DNA of 64,000 nt from the NCBI RefSeq assembly GCF_016881005.1, contig NZ_JACOPV010000004.1, forward strand, positions 372,001 to 436,000, written 5' to 3'. Both the position numbers and the translations under genes were made by a program. Numbering within the stretch: position 1 is the stretch's first letter; each line of letters starts with the position of its first letter. This DNA comes from Pseudomonas arcuscaelestis. Lineage in GTDB: Bacteria; Pseudomonadota; Gammaproteobacteria; Pseudomonadales; Pseudomonadaceae. The notes under the pieces are model-generated. The model was not told where the DNA came from. It ran no database searches and saw nothing but the letters and a program-made list of their open reading frames with translations. Below are positions 1-8,037 of the stretch, one piece after another.

Positions 1-413
1 TGGCTGTGGATACGTTCCAGACGTTCGTCGAGGGCTGCCGCTATCACACCCAAGTGACGCTCAAGCGCTTTGTTTCGCTGTGCAGCCAAGGGGCCGAGGA
101 TGCCCGCAGCCTGGCCCGCCTGCTCAGTGCCAGCATGCCTGAACCTGCTCCAGAACAATTGGTAGCCGGGCTCGAAGTGCTTGGCAGGCTGGATACCCGA
201 CCTGCCCTGCAAGCCTACGCGGGCCCGCAGTTGCATCTGTTTGCAGGCCGTGACGGCCTGGTTCCGGCGGAGGTTGCCGGTGTATTGCTCGAGGAATTAC
301 CCGACGTGGAAGTCGGGCTGCTTGAAGACAGTGCTCATGGTTTTGTTATGGAAACACCTCATGAGTTGGCAGCTGCCATAAAGGCCTTTGTACATGAGAG
401 TGGCGATGACTGA
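1..413 (+). CDS. bioH: BioH, pimeloyl-[ACP] methyl ester esterase (5'-truncated by window edge)
   Basis: C-terminal part of the esterase that demethylates pimeloyl-ACP methyl ester before the biotin ring-forming steps in the cytoplasm. The frame is open to the left edge, so the start and the nucleophile serine lie outside; about 136 codons remain. Visible are an acid-loop motif GRDGLVP with the presumed catalytic Asp and a C-terminal AHGF with the presumed catalytic His, as in alpha/beta-hydrolase esterases. The stop (411-413) overlaps the bioC start in the string ATGACTGA, implying translational coupling. Identity is inferred from this fold evidence plus position directly before bioC and bioD. 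Confidence 0.9.
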   Translation, partial: AVDTFQTFVEGCRYHTQVTLKRFVSLCSQGAEDARSLARLLSASMPEPAPEQLVAGLEVLGRLDTRPALQAYAGPQLHLFAGRDGLVPAEVAGVLLEELPDVEVGLLEDSAHGFVMETPHELAAAIKAFVHESGDD

Positions 414-1230
414 TCTTTCCCTGCCGGCCTTGCCCGGTGCGTTGCCCGACAAGCGTCAGGTGGCCGCCTCGTTCTCGCGCGCTGCCGCCAGTTACGACAG
501 CGTTGCAGAGTTGCAGCGAGCGGTGGGCAATGCGTTGCTTCAGCAACTGCCCGTGCGCCTTGAAGCTCATCGTTGGCTAGACCTTGGCAGCGGCACCGGC
601 TACTTCAGTCGCGCCTTGCACCGTCGCTTTCCTCAGGCTGCAGGTGTAGCCGTGGATATCGCCGAGGGTATGCTCCAGCACGCACGGTCGCAGGGTGGAG
701 CCCATGCTCATGTGGTCGGCGATGCCGAACGCCTGCCACTTCAGGACTCAAGTGTCGAACTGATCTTTACCAGCCTGGCAGTGCAATGGTGCAGCGATTT
801 TGGTGCGGTGCTCGATGAGGCCAGACGGGTTTTGCAGCCAGGCGGCGTGCTGGCCTTTACCAGCCTTTGTGCAGGCACGTTGCATGAGCTGCGCGAAAGC
901 TGGCAGGCAGTCGATGGCATGGTGCATGTCAATCGCTTCCGCCCAATGCAGGAGTATCAGCGTCTGTGTGCCGCGAGCGGGCTGCACGTGCAGGCACTGG
1001 AGGTTCGGCCGCATGTCTTGCACTACAGCGATGTGCGCAGCCTGACCCACGAGCTCAAGGCCCTGGGTGCGCATAATCTCAATCCGGGCCGACCCGCGGG
1101 GTTGACCGGTCGAGAGCGGATGCAAGGACTGTTACGTGCCTACGAGCAGTTTCGTCAAAGCCAAGGGTTGCCAGCTACTTATCAGGTGGTCTACGGGATA
1201 CTGCAAAAACCGTTGATGGAAGGGAAGTGA
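406..1230 (+). CDS. bioC: BioC, malonyl-[ACP] O-methyltransferase
   Basis: SAM-dependent methyltransferase that methylates the free carboxyl of malonyl-ACP so that it can prime pimelate chain building on the fatty acid synthase; BioH later reverses this. The protein is 274 residues from the ATG at 406, which I prefer over an in-frame upstream ATG at 388 because it overlaps the bioH stop. The SAM-binding motif I (LDLGSGTGY) is at about residues 58-66, and a motif like VVGDAERLP follows. The N-terminal [16 protein letters not shown] stretch is typical of BioC. One base separates its stop from bioD. Confidence 0.95.
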   Translation: MTDLSLPALPGALPDKRQVAASFSRAAASYDSVAELQRAVGNALLQQLPVRLEAHRWLDLGSGTGYFSRALHRRFPQAAGVAVDIAEGMLQHARSQGGAHAHVVGDAERLPLQDSSVELIFTSLAVQWCSDFGAVLDEARRVLQPGGVLAFTSLCAGTLHELRESWQAVDGMVHVNRFRPMQEYQRLCAASGLHVQALEVRPHVLHYSDVRSLTHELKALGAHNLNPGRPAGLTGRERMQGLLRAYEQFRQSQGLPATYQVVYGILQKPLMEGK

Positions 1231-1231
1231 T

Positions 1232-1912
1232 ATGAGCCCGGGCTACTTCATTGCGGGAACCGATACCGATGTCGGCAAGACCACCGTCGCTGCCGGCTTG
1301 CTGCACGCCGCGCAATTGGCAGGCCTGACTACCCTCGGTGCCAAGCCGGTGGCATCGGGGTGCATTGCCACCGCCAAAGGACTACGCAACGACGATGCCA
1401 TGGCGCTGATTGCGCAAAGCTCGATCAAGTTGCCCTACGAGCAGGTCAATCCCTTTGCTTTCGAACCTGCCATTGCGCCTCACTTGGCGGCTCGAGAGGC
1501 AGGGGTGGTGTTAAGTGTGCAAGGGCTTCTGACGCCCATGCGCCAGATTCTGGAGCAGGGCGCGGACTTCACCTTGATCGAAGGTGCGGGTGGGTGGCGC
1601 GTGCCGCTTTGCGACCAGGCCAACCTGTCGGATCTCGCCATTGCCTTGCAACTGCCGGTGATACTGGTAGTGGGTGTTCGCCTGGGATGCATCAGCCATG
1701 CGTTGCTCAGCGCTGAAGCCATCGCTCGCGACGGCCTGCAACTGGCTGGCTGGGTGGCCAACATCGTTGACCCGCGTACCTCGCGTCTGGAAGAAAACCT
1801 GGCGAGCCTGGCTGAGCGTTTGCCTGCGCCCTGTCTTGGTCGAGTGCCTAAACTCAAGCAGGCAAGCGCCGAGGCGGTGGCGGAGTACCTGCAACTGGAC
1901 CTGCTGGACTAG
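1232..1912 (+). CDS. bioD: BioD, dethiobiotin synthetase
   Basis: ATP-dependent carboxylase that closes the ureido ring of dethiobiotin from 7,8-diaminopelargonic acid and CO2, the penultimate step of biotin synthesis. The 226-residue length matches the family. The N-terminal P-loop GTDTDVGKT (about residues 9-17) is the BioD signature, followed by KPVASG and, mid-protein, EGAGGWRVP. It starts one base after bioC, with a Shine-Dalgarno (GGAAGGGA) inside the bioC 3' end, and is the last gene of the bio operon here. Confidence 0.96.
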   Translation: MSPGYFIAGTDTDVGKTTVAAGLLHAAQLAGLTTLGAKPVASGCIATAKGLRNDDAMALIAQSSIKLPYEQVNPFAFEPAIAPHLAAREAGVVLSVQGLLTPMRQILEQGADFTLIEGAGGWRVPLCDQANLSDLAIALQLPVILVVGVRLGCISHALLSAEAIARDGLQLAGWVANIVDPRTSRLEENLASLAERLPAPCLGRVPKLKQASAEAVAEYLQLDLLD

Positions 1913-1926
1913 TCAGGCTCTATCAC

Positions 1927-1952
1927 ATGGCAGCATGCCATTATTCATTTCA
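1927..1952 (+). terminator. weak hairpin after bioD
   Basis: A small inverted repeat ATGGCA-GCA-TGCCAT lies 15 bases after the bioD stop, followed by a moderately T-rich stretch (TATTCATTT). It could end the bio operon, but the stem is only 6 bp and there is no clean T-tract, so this is tentative. Confidence 0.35.
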
Positions 1953-2020
1953 ACGGGCCTTTTGCCTGATTGTTTGTTTCAATAGTGGCTGTTCGCCTTT
2001 TTGCGGCATGGAGTCTCGAC

Positions 2021-2317
2021 ATGGAAATCTCAGGCAACTCAGCATTCTACGCAGGACTCGGCACGATCCAGGCCGGACAGAACCGCGTTGATCAGGCCGC
2101 CAGCCAGATCGCCAATACTACCGTCGAACGTGCCGCCACCAGCCAATCCAGTGACTATCAGGCCGAGCGCCTGCGTGCGGTTGATCGCAGCCAACAGATG
2201 GACCTGGCTACCAGTACTGTGGAAATGGCCTTGGGCAAACATCAGGTTGAGCTCGGGGTCAAAGTCGCCAAAGCATCCGACGAAATGCTTGGCACGCTGA
2301 TCGACACCTACGCCTGA
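2021..2317 (+). CDS. small conserved protein resembling the N-terminus of flagellar rod proteins
   Basis: A 98-residue soluble protein with no signal peptide, starting at ATG 2021; the frame is open further upstream, but the longer version would begin with an unrelated hydrophobic stretch. Residues of about 5-30 (GLGTIQAGQNRVDQAASQIAN) resemble the N-terminal helix of axial flagellar proteins (FlgB/FlgC type: helix, then an ANN-like IAN). The rest is charged and helical (VEMALGKHQVELGVKVAK), as in the C-terminal helix of that group. It lacks the body of a rod protein and no flagellar genes are near. A homologue seems to sit after bioD in other Pseudomonas. Function unknown. Confidence 0.75.
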   Translation: MEISGNSAFYAGLGTIQAGQNRVDQAASQIANTTVERAATSQSSDYQAERLRAVDRSQQMDLATSTVEMALGKHQVELGVKVAKASDEMLGTLIDTYA

Positions 2318-2365
2318 GCACCACGCCGCGCACTTTGAGCGCTTCCCTCTAATCTTTGAGTATCA

Positions 2366-2390
2366 GCACCTTGGCCTTGCTGCCAGGTGC
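2366..2390. terminator. imperfect hairpin without T-tract
   Basis: GCACCTTGGC and GCCAGGTGC form a 9-bp stem with one bulged T. No T-run follows, so its role as terminator of the upstream small gene is uncertain. Confidence 0.3.
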
Positions 2391-2467
2391 TTGCCTGCGC
2401 GTGCGCGAAGCGTTTTGCTGGCTGAACGGGATAGTCTTGCACGCGTGAACCGCTGCCTGGTTGACGC

Positions 2468-2512
2468 TTGACAAGTTTTCGACGTAAACGTATGTTTCAA
2501 ACAACTGTTTGA
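2468..2512 (+). promoter_or_regulatory. sigma70 promoter overlapped by a PsrA-like operator
   Basis: TTGACA (2468-2473), a 17-base spacer and TATGTT (2491-2496) make a strong sigma70 promoter for the acyl-CoA dehydrogenase at 2586. Directly after the -10 lies CAAAC-AACT-GTTTG (2498-2511) within the near-perfect palindrome TCAAACAACTGTTTGA. This fits the described PsrA operator form (C/G)AAAC-N2-4-GTTT(G/C); PsrA is a TetR-family repressor released by long-chain fatty acids. Its position over the expected transcription start suits repression. Match seen in sequence; the regulator assignment is inferred. Confidence 0.7.
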
Positions 2513-2585
2513 CCGAAAGTCGCCAAGCGCTGGTCGGTCTGTCGCGGTCTCCCTATCCAGGATTCATCAGCAGAGGTTCATCGCT

Positions 2586-4391
2586 ATGCCGGATTACAAA
2601 GCCCCCTTGCGTGATATTCGCTTCGTTCGTGACGAGCTGCTGGGTTACGAAGCGCATTATCAGAGCCTGCCGGCTTGCCAGGACGCCACTCCAGACATGG
2701 TTAACGCCATTCTTGAAGAGGGCGCCAAGTTTTGTGAACAGGTTCTGGCTCCGCTGAACCGCGTTGGTGATCTGGAAGGCTGCACCTGGAGCGAGTCGGG
2801 TGTTAAGACCCCGACCGGTTTCAAGGAAGCCTACAAGCAGTTCGTCGAAGGCGGCTGGCCAAGCCTGGCGCATGACGTCGACCACGGTGGTCAAGGTCTG
2901 CCCGAGTCGCTGGGCCTGGCAGTCAGCGAAATGGTGGGTGAGTCGAACTGGTCGTGGGGCATGTACCCTGGCCTGTCCCACGGGGCGATGAACACCATCT
3001 CCGAGCACGGTACGCCCGAGCAGCAGGAAACCTATCTGACCAAGCTGGTGTCCGGCGAGTGGACCGGCACCATGTGCTTGACCGAGCCTCACTGCGGTAC
3101 CGACCTGGGCATGCTGCGCACCAAGGCCGAGCCTCAGGCCGACGGTTCCTACAAAGTTACCGGCACCAAGATCTTCATCTCGGCCGGTGAACACGACATG
3201 GCCGACAACATCGTCCACATCGTGCTGGCACGCCTGCCGGATGCACCGGCTGGCACCAAAGGCATTTCCCTGTTCATCGTGCCGAAGTTCATGCCGACCG
3301 CCGAAGGCACTGTGGGTGAGCGCAACGCAGTGTCCTGTGGCTCGCTTGAGCACAAGATGGGCATTCACGGTAACGCCACCTGCGTGATGAACTTCGACGC
3401 CGCTACCGGCTACCTGATCGGCCCGGCCAACAAAGGCCTGAACTGCATGTTCACCTTCATGAACACTGCGCGCCTGGGTACCGCACTGCAAGGCCTGGCA
3501 CATGCTGAAGTAGCGTTCCAGGGTGGCTTGAAATACGCTCGCGACCGCCTGCAAATGCGCTCGCTGACGGGGCCCAAAGCGCCGGAAAAAGCTGCTGACC
3601 CGATCATCGTCCACCCGGATGTACGTCGCATGCTGCTGACCATGAAGGCCTTCGCTGAAGGTAACCGCGCCATGGTTTACTTCACTGCCAAGCAGGTCGA
3701 CATCGTCAAGTACAGCCAGGACGAAGAAGAGAAGAAGAAAGCCGATGCCCTGCTGGCGTTCATGACGCCGATTGCCAAGGCATTCATGACCGAAGTTGGC
3801 TTTGAGTCGGCCAACCACGGTGTACAGATCTATGGCGGCCACGGCTTCATCGCCGAGTGGGGCATGGAGCAAAACGTTCGCGACAGCCGTATCTCGATGT
3901 TGTACGAAGGCACCACCGGTATCCAGGCACTGGACCTGCTCGGCCGTAAAGTGTTGATGACACAAGGCGAAGCACTCAAGGGCTTCACCAAGATCGTGCA
4001 CAAGTTCTGCCAGGGCAATGAAGGCAACGAAGCTATCAGCGAGTTCGTCACACCGCTGGCCCAACTGAACAAAGAGTGGGGCGAGCTGACCATGAAGGTT
4101 GGTATGGCTGCGATGAAAGATCGCGAAGAAGTCGGTGCTGCCTCGGTGGACTACCTGATGTATTCCGGTTACGCCTGCCTGGCTTACTTCTGGGCCGACA
4201 TGGCTCGTCTGGCTGCCGAGAAACTAGCTGCCGGCACTAGCGATGAAGCGTTCTACACCGCCAAGCTGCAGACTGCACGCTTCTACTTCCAGCGTATCCT
4301 GCCGCGTACTCGCACTCATGTTGCCACGATGCTGTCGGGTGCCAATAACCTGATGGACATGAACGAAGAGCATTTCGGTCTTTCGTACTAA
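2586..4391 (+). CDS. acyl-CoA dehydrogenase, long FadE type (first copy)
   Basis: FAD-dependent enzyme that introduces the trans-2 double bond into acyl-CoA, the first step of beta-oxidation. At 601 residues it belongs to the long class with an extra C-terminal domain. Seen: [13 protein letters not shown] near residue 160 in the FAD/substrate region, [10 protein letters not shown], and [10 protein letters not shown] with Glu at about 441 as the likely catalytic base. It corresponds by position to P. aeruginosa FadE1; I recall a KT2440 counterpart described as phenylacyl-CoA dehydrogenase, so the exact chain preference is open. Start ATG 2586. It is about 60% alike, by eye, to the gene at 6021. 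A PsrA-like site suggests induction by fatty acids. Confidence 0.93.
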   Translation: MPDYKAPLRDIRFVRDELLGYEAHYQSLPACQDATPDMVNAILEEGAKFCEQVLAPLNRVGDLEGCTWSESGVKTPTGFKEAYKQFVEGGWPSLAHDVDHGGQGLPESLGLAVSEMVGESNWSWGMYPGLSHGAMNTISEHGTPEQQETYLTKLVSGEWTGTMCLTEPHCGTDLGMLRTKAEPQADGSYKVTGTKIFISAGEHDMADNIVHIVLARLPDAPAGTKGISLFIVPKFMPTAEGTVGERNAVSCGSLEHKMGIHGNATCVMNFDAATGYLIGPANKGLNCMFTFMNTARLGTALQGLAHAEVAFQGGLKYARDRLQMRSLTGPKAPEKAADPIIVHPDVRRMLLTMKAFAEGNRAMVYFTAKQVDIVKYSQDEEEKKKADALLAFMTPIAKAFMTEVGFESANHGVQIYGGHGFIAEWGMEQNVRDSRISMLYEGTTGIQALDLLGRKVLMTQGEALKGFTKIVHKFCQGNEGNEAISEFVTPLAQLNKEWGELTMKVGMAAMKDREEVGAASVDYLMYSGYACLAYFWADMARLAAEKLAAGTSDEAFYTAKLQTARFYFQRILPRTRTHVATMLSGANNLMDMNEEHFGLSY

Positions 4392-4408
4392 GTCATCTGC
4401 TGTAGCGA

Positions 4409-4444
4409 AAAACGCCTGCCCTAATCGGCAGGCGTTTTTTTTTC
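4409..4444 (+). terminator. rho-independent terminator
   Basis: AACGCCTGCC-ctaatc-GGCAGGCGTT followed by a run of about nine T. A strong intrinsic terminator directly after the acyl-CoA dehydrogenase. Confidence 0.92.
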
Positions 4445-4613
4445 TGCATAAAGCGTAGGAATGGGCGCGCAGCGACGGTGAAATCCGAGTGCAGGGTAAA
4501 CGCTCGGGAAAAGAGTTATGCAGTTCCGACCAAGTGTATTCATCTATTCATGTGCGCTGCCGACACATTAAAGGCACAATGCCATTATTGATCTGCCGGG
4601 TCGGAGATTACCC

Positions 4614-5897
4614 TTGTTTCGTTTATCCGCTGTACGACCAAGTCACTTTTTGCCGTCTGTCTGCCTGTTGGTTTCCGGGCTCGCCGCCGCTTATGTCAGA
4701 GACCTGAGTGTCTTCTTCACATCGCTGTTCAATGTCCTGCCTACCCTGGTGCTGTTACTGGGTGGCGCCTACTGCGCTGTTTATCGCCGTCAGCGTGAAC
4801 TGTTTCTGATGGTCACGGTGTACATCGCCTATTTTCTGCTCGATACCCAAACCGATTTCTACCGCGACAATGGCCTTGTCCGTGAAGACGCAGCGGTGGT
4901 GTTCCATCTTGTCTGTTTGCTGCTGCCGCTGATGTTCGCGCTATACGGCGCCTGGCAGGAGCGCACGCATCTGTTCCAGGACATGGTTGCACGCTTCGCG
5001 GTGCTACTGGCTGTCGGCAGTGTTGCCCTGGGCCTGGAGCAGAGTTTTCCCCAGGCACTGCTGGGGTGGCTGGCCGAGATTCGCTGGCCTGCCCTGCACG
5101 GTCAATGGATGAGCTTGATCCAGCTGGCCTATCCGGTGTTCTTCGTCGCCTTCGCCGTGCTGGTGGTGCAATACCTGCGTGAGCCGAGGCCCTTGCATGC
5201 CGCACAGGTCATAGGCCTGATCGGCATATTCTGGATGCTGCCGAAGACGTTCATCCTACCCTTCACCCTCAACATCATGTGCAGTCAGGTGATGTTGATG
5301 ATTGCTGCTGCGGTGTCCCACGAGGCTTATCAAATGGCCTTCCGTGATGAGCTGACCGGCTTGCCTGGCCGTCGAGCACTCAATGAGCGTATGCAGCGCC
5401 TGGGGCGCAATTACGTGCTGGCCATGACTGACGTCGATCACTTCAAGAAATTCAACGATACCCACGGTCACGATGTTGGCGACCAGGTGCTACGCCTGGT
5501 CGCCAGCAAGCTGTCCAAGGTCACCGGTGGCGGTCGAGCCTATCGCTATGGCGGTGAAGAGTTCGCCTTGGTGTTCGCCGGCAAGAGCATCGAGGAATGC
5601 ATGCCGCACCTGGAAGCGGTGCGTGAAGTGATCGCCAATTACAACATCCAGTTGCGTAACCAGGACAACCGTCCTCAGGACGATCAACAAGGTCGTCAAC
5701 GACGCAGTGGGACGGGCGCAGCGAGCGTATCGGTGACTATCAGCATTGGGGTGAGCGAGCGCCTCATCGATCATCGCTCACCCGATGCAGTGCTCAAGTC
5801 GGCGGATCAGGCGCTCTACAGCGCCAAGGGCGCGGGTCGCAATTGCGTCATGGCTCATGGGTACCAAGCCAAGCGCGGGGCTGTGCGCACGGCGTGA
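4614..5897 (+). CDS. membrane diguanylate cyclase (GGDEF)
   Basis: Makes cyclic di-GMP from two GTP. The N-terminal half (about residues 10-235) holds six or more hydrophobic segments, so the sensor part is membrane embedded and of no family I can name. The C-terminal GGDEF domain has DELTGLPGRRAL, the DVDHFKKFND metal-binding stretch and the active-site motif GGEEF at residues 313-317. No RxxD inhibitory site is found five residues upstream, so product inhibition is probably absent. The likely start is TTG at 4614, with GGAG (4603-4606) seven bases before it; no ATG gives the full first membrane segment. It lies between the two acyl-CoA dehydrogenases, but has its own upstream region after a terminator. 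Confidence 0.9.
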   Translation: MFRLSAVRPSHFLPSVCLLVSGLAAAYVRDLSVFFTSLFNVLPTLVLLLGGAYCAVYRRQRELFLMVTVYIAYFLLDTQTDFYRDNGLVREDAAVVFHLVCLLLPLMFALYGAWQERTHLFQDMVARFAVLLAVGSVALGLEQSFPQALLGWLAEIRWPALHGQWMSLIQLAYPVFFVAFAVLVVQYLREPRPLHAAQVIGLIGIFWMLPKTFILPFTLNIMCSQVMLMIAAAVSHEAYQMAFRDELTGLPGRRALNERMQRLGRNYVLAMTDVDHFKKFNDTHGHDVGDQVLRLVASKLSKVTGGGRAYRYGGEEFALVFAGKSIEECMPHLEAVREVIANYNIQLRNQDNRPQDDQQGRQRRSGTGAASVSVTISIGVSERLIDHRSPDAVLKSADQALYSAKGAGRNCVMAHGYQAKRGAVRTA

Positions 5898-5913
5898 CTT
5901 GATTTGACTGCCT

Positions 5914-5995
5914 GGTCATGTGATGACCCTATGTCTCGCAAAAGTTGTTCGGTTACACTGCTCGCATAACAGTGACACGGTCCTGCGGGACCGTC
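5914..5995 (+). promoter_or_regulatory. two perfect inverted repeats ahead of the second acyl-CoA dehydrogenase
   Basis: GGTCAT-GTG-ATGACC (5914-5928) is a compact operator-like palindrome. ACGGTCC-TGCG-GGACCGT (5978-5995) is a 7-bp hairpin 25 bases before the ATG at 6021 and would lie in the leader RNA. No PsrA-like site is visible here, unlike the first copy. Which protein, if any, binds is unknown. Confidence 0.45.
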
Positions 5996-6020
5996 CCCGA
6001 CTCAAGTGTGAGAGGTTGCC

Positions 6021-7799
6021 ATGGCTGACTATAAAGCGCCCCTGCGTGATATGCGCTTCGTCCTCAATGAAGTCTTCGAAGTCGCCAAACTCTGGGCTCA
6101 GTTGCCGGGTTTGGCGGATGCGGTTGACGAGGAGACCGCCCTGGCGGTGCTGGAGGAGGCTGGCAAAGTCACTGGCAAGAGCATCGCGCCGCTGAGCCGC
6201 AGCGGTGACGAAGAGGGTTGCCATTGGGACGACGGCGCTGTGCGCACGCCAGCCGGTTTCATCGAAGCCTACAAAACTTACGCCGAAGGTGGCTGGGTGG
6301 GTGTAGGTGGGGATCCTGCCTATGGCGGCATGGGTATGCCCAAGGTGATCTCGGCCCAGGTCGAGGAAATGGTCAACTCTTCGAGCCTGGCGTTCGGGCT
6401 ATACCCAATGCTGACCGCTGGCGCCTGCCTGTCGATCAACGCCCATGCCAGCGAAGCGCTCAAGGAAAAGTACCTGCCGAACATGTATGCCGGTATCTGG
6501 GCTGGCTCCATGTGCCTGACCGAACCTCACGCAGGTACCGACCTGGGCATCATTCGCACCAAGGCTGAGCCCCAGGCTGACGGCAGCTACAAAGTCAGTG
6601 GCACGAAGATATTCATTACCGGTGGCGAGCACGACCTGACTGAAAACATCATTCATCTGGTCTTGGCCAAACTTCCGGATGCACCCGCGGGTCCCAAGGG
6701 CATTTCCCTGTTCCTGGTGCCCAAGTTCATGGTCAACGCCGACGGCAGCCTGGGTGCGCGCAACCCGGCCAACTGTGGTTCGATTGAACACAAGATGGGT
6801 ATCCAGGCTTCGGCCACCTGCGTCATGAACTTCGACGAAGCGGTGGGCTATCTGGTTGGCGAGCCCAACAAGGGCCTGGCGGCCATGTTCACCATGATGA
6901 ACTACGAGCGTCTTGGCGTAGGAATCCAGGGCCTGGCTTCGGCAGAGCGCTCGTACCAAAATGCTATCGAATATGCGCGTGACCGTTTGCAGAGTCGTGC
7001 CCCTACCGGGCCGCAGGCCCAGGACAAGGCGGCCGACCCGATCATCGTTCACCCGGACGTACGTCGCATGCTGCTGACGATGAAAGCGTTCAACGAAGGT
7101 GGTCGCGCGTTCTCTACCTATGTAGCCATGCAACTGGACACCGCCAAGTACAGCGAAGATGCACCGACCCGCAAGCGTGCCGAGGAACTCGTCGCGTTGC
7201 TGACCCCGGTATCCAAGGCTTTCTTGACCGACCTGGGCCTTGAGACCACGGTGCATGGTCAGCAAGTCTTCGGCGGTCACGGCTACATTCGTGAGTGGGG
7301 CCAGGAGCAACTGGTTCGCGACGTGCGCATTACCCAGATCTATGAGGGCACCAACGGTATTCAGGCGCTGGATCTGATGGGCCGTAAAGTAGTAGGCAGT
7401 GGCGGTGCTCTGTACAAGCTGTTCGCCGACGAAATTCGCCATTTCACCGCCACTGCTGGCAATGAATTGAGCGAGTTCGTCACGCCGCTGAACGCTGCCC
7501 TGGACAATCTGGATGACCTGACTGCCTGGGTGCTTGATCGAGCGAAGAACAACCCCAACGAAATCGGCGCTGCATCGGTGGAATACCTGCAAGCGTTTGG
7601 CTATACCGCCTACGCCTATATGTGGGCGCTTATGGCGCGCACGGCGATGGCCAAGCATGGCGAAGATGATTTCTATGCCAGTAAGCTAGGCACTGCTCGC
7701 TTTTACTTCGCTCGCCTGCTGCCGCGGATTCACTCGCTCAGCGCCTCGGTGAAAGCCGGTAGCGAATCGCTGTATCTGCTGGATGCCGCACAGTTCTGA
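6021..7799 (+). CDS. acyl-CoA dehydrogenase, long FadE type (second copy)
   Basis: Second 592-residue acyl-CoA dehydrogenase with the same layout as the gene at 2586: MCLTEPHAGTDLG, KIFITGGEHD, a [14 protein letters not shown] segment shared almost word for word, and IYEGTNGIQ with the likely catalytic Glu at about 442. Both contain the extra C-terminal helical domain of this class. It corresponds by position to P. aeruginosa FadE2, reported to prefer shorter chains than FadE1; that preference is not readable from the sequence. Start ATG 6021 preceded by GAGAGG. Transcribed toward rsmY, with no strong terminator before the rsmY promoter region. Confidence 0.92.
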   Translation: MADYKAPLRDMRFVLNEVFEVAKLWAQLPGLADAVDEETALAVLEEAGKVTGKSIAPLSRSGDEEGCHWDDGAVRTPAGFIEAYKTYAEGGWVGVGGDPAYGGMGMPKVISAQVEEMVNSSSLAFGLYPMLTAGACLSINAHASEALKEKYLPNMYAGIWAGSMCLTEPHAGTDLGIIRTKAEPQADGSYKVSGTKIFITGGEHDLTENIIHLVLAKLPDAPAGPKGISLFLVPKFMVNADGSLGARNPANCGSIEHKMGIQASATCVMNFDEAVGYLVGEPNKGLAAMFTMMNYERLGVGIQGLASAERSYQNAIEYARDRLQSRAPTGPQAQDKAADPIIVHPDVRRMLLTMKAFNEGGRAFSTYVAMQLDTAKYSEDAPTRKRAEELVALLTPVSKAFLTDLGLETTVHGQQVFGGHGYIREWGQEQLVRDVRITQIYEGTNGIQALDLMGRKVVGSGGALYKLFADEIRHFTATAGNELSEFVTPLNAALDNLDDLTAWVLDRAKNNPNEIGAASVEYLQAFGYTAYAYMWALMARTAMAKHGEDDFYASKLGTARFYFARLLPRIHSLSASVKAGSESLYLLDAAQF

Positions 7800-7806
7800 T
7801 AGCCTC

Positions 7807-7836
7807 ACGTCGTGTAAGCTTTTTCCTACACGACGT
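7807..7836 (+). promoter_or_regulatory. GacA upstream activating sequence of rsmY
   Basis: A 10-bp perfect inverted repeat holds TGTAAG-CTTTTT-CCTACA (7813-7830), one mismatch from the GacA box TGTAAG-N6-CTTACA. It sits about 67 bases before the presumed rsmY start, the usual distance, and ahead of a -10-like TAATCT (7876-7881) with a poor -35, as expected for an activator-dependent promoter. Confidence 0.88.
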
Positions 7837-7887
7837 GGTGACTTTTCGCCTCTATCGAAAGATTGGATCCACCGCTAATCTACTTGC

Positions 7888-8010
7888 ATGGACGTAGCGC
7901 AGGAAGCGCCAAGGATAGAACACGGACACGAAGGATTCCTGCCAGGATGGTGGGGCGAAATGGATGTCAGGGAAACAGTCTGCAAAACCCCGCCTCGGCG
8001 GGGTTTTCTT
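7888..8010 (+). ncRNA. rsmY: RsmY, small RNA that sequesters RsmA/CsrA
   Basis: A noncoding RNA of about 120 nt whose many GGA motifs titrate the translational repressors RsmA/RsmE when GacS/GacA is active. Seen: seven or more GGA triplets in short unpaired contexts (GCAGGAAGC, CAAGGATAG, CACGGACAC, GAAGGATTC, CCAGGATGG, ATGGATGTC, CAGGGAAAC), then an intrinsic terminator. The 5' block GCGCAGGAAGCG and the 3' block GTCAGGGAAA are familiar from RsmY of fluorescent pseudomonads. The 5' end is estimated from the -10. It lies between the second acyl-CoA dehydrogenase and a convergent LysR gene, a setting I recall for rsmY. Confidence 0.9.
7984..8010 (+). terminator. rsmY terminator, usable from both sides
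   Basis: AAAACCCCGCC-TC-GGCGGGGTTTT followed by CTTTT. With A-rich and T-rich flanks it can end both rsmY and the convergent LysR gene. Confidence 0.93.
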
Positions 8011-8037
8011 TTGCCTGCAGAAAAGTCCGGGTCCACG

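Noticed and set aside
2553..4064. 503-codon open frame antisense to the first acyl-CoA dehydrogenase
   Set aside because: A GC-rich shadow frame; His/Gln/Val-rich product without domains, fully inside a well recognised gene.
7807..7836. Inverted repeat as terminator of the second acyl-CoA dehydrogenase
   Set aside because: No T-tract after it, and it contains a GacA box at the right distance from rsmY, which explains it better.
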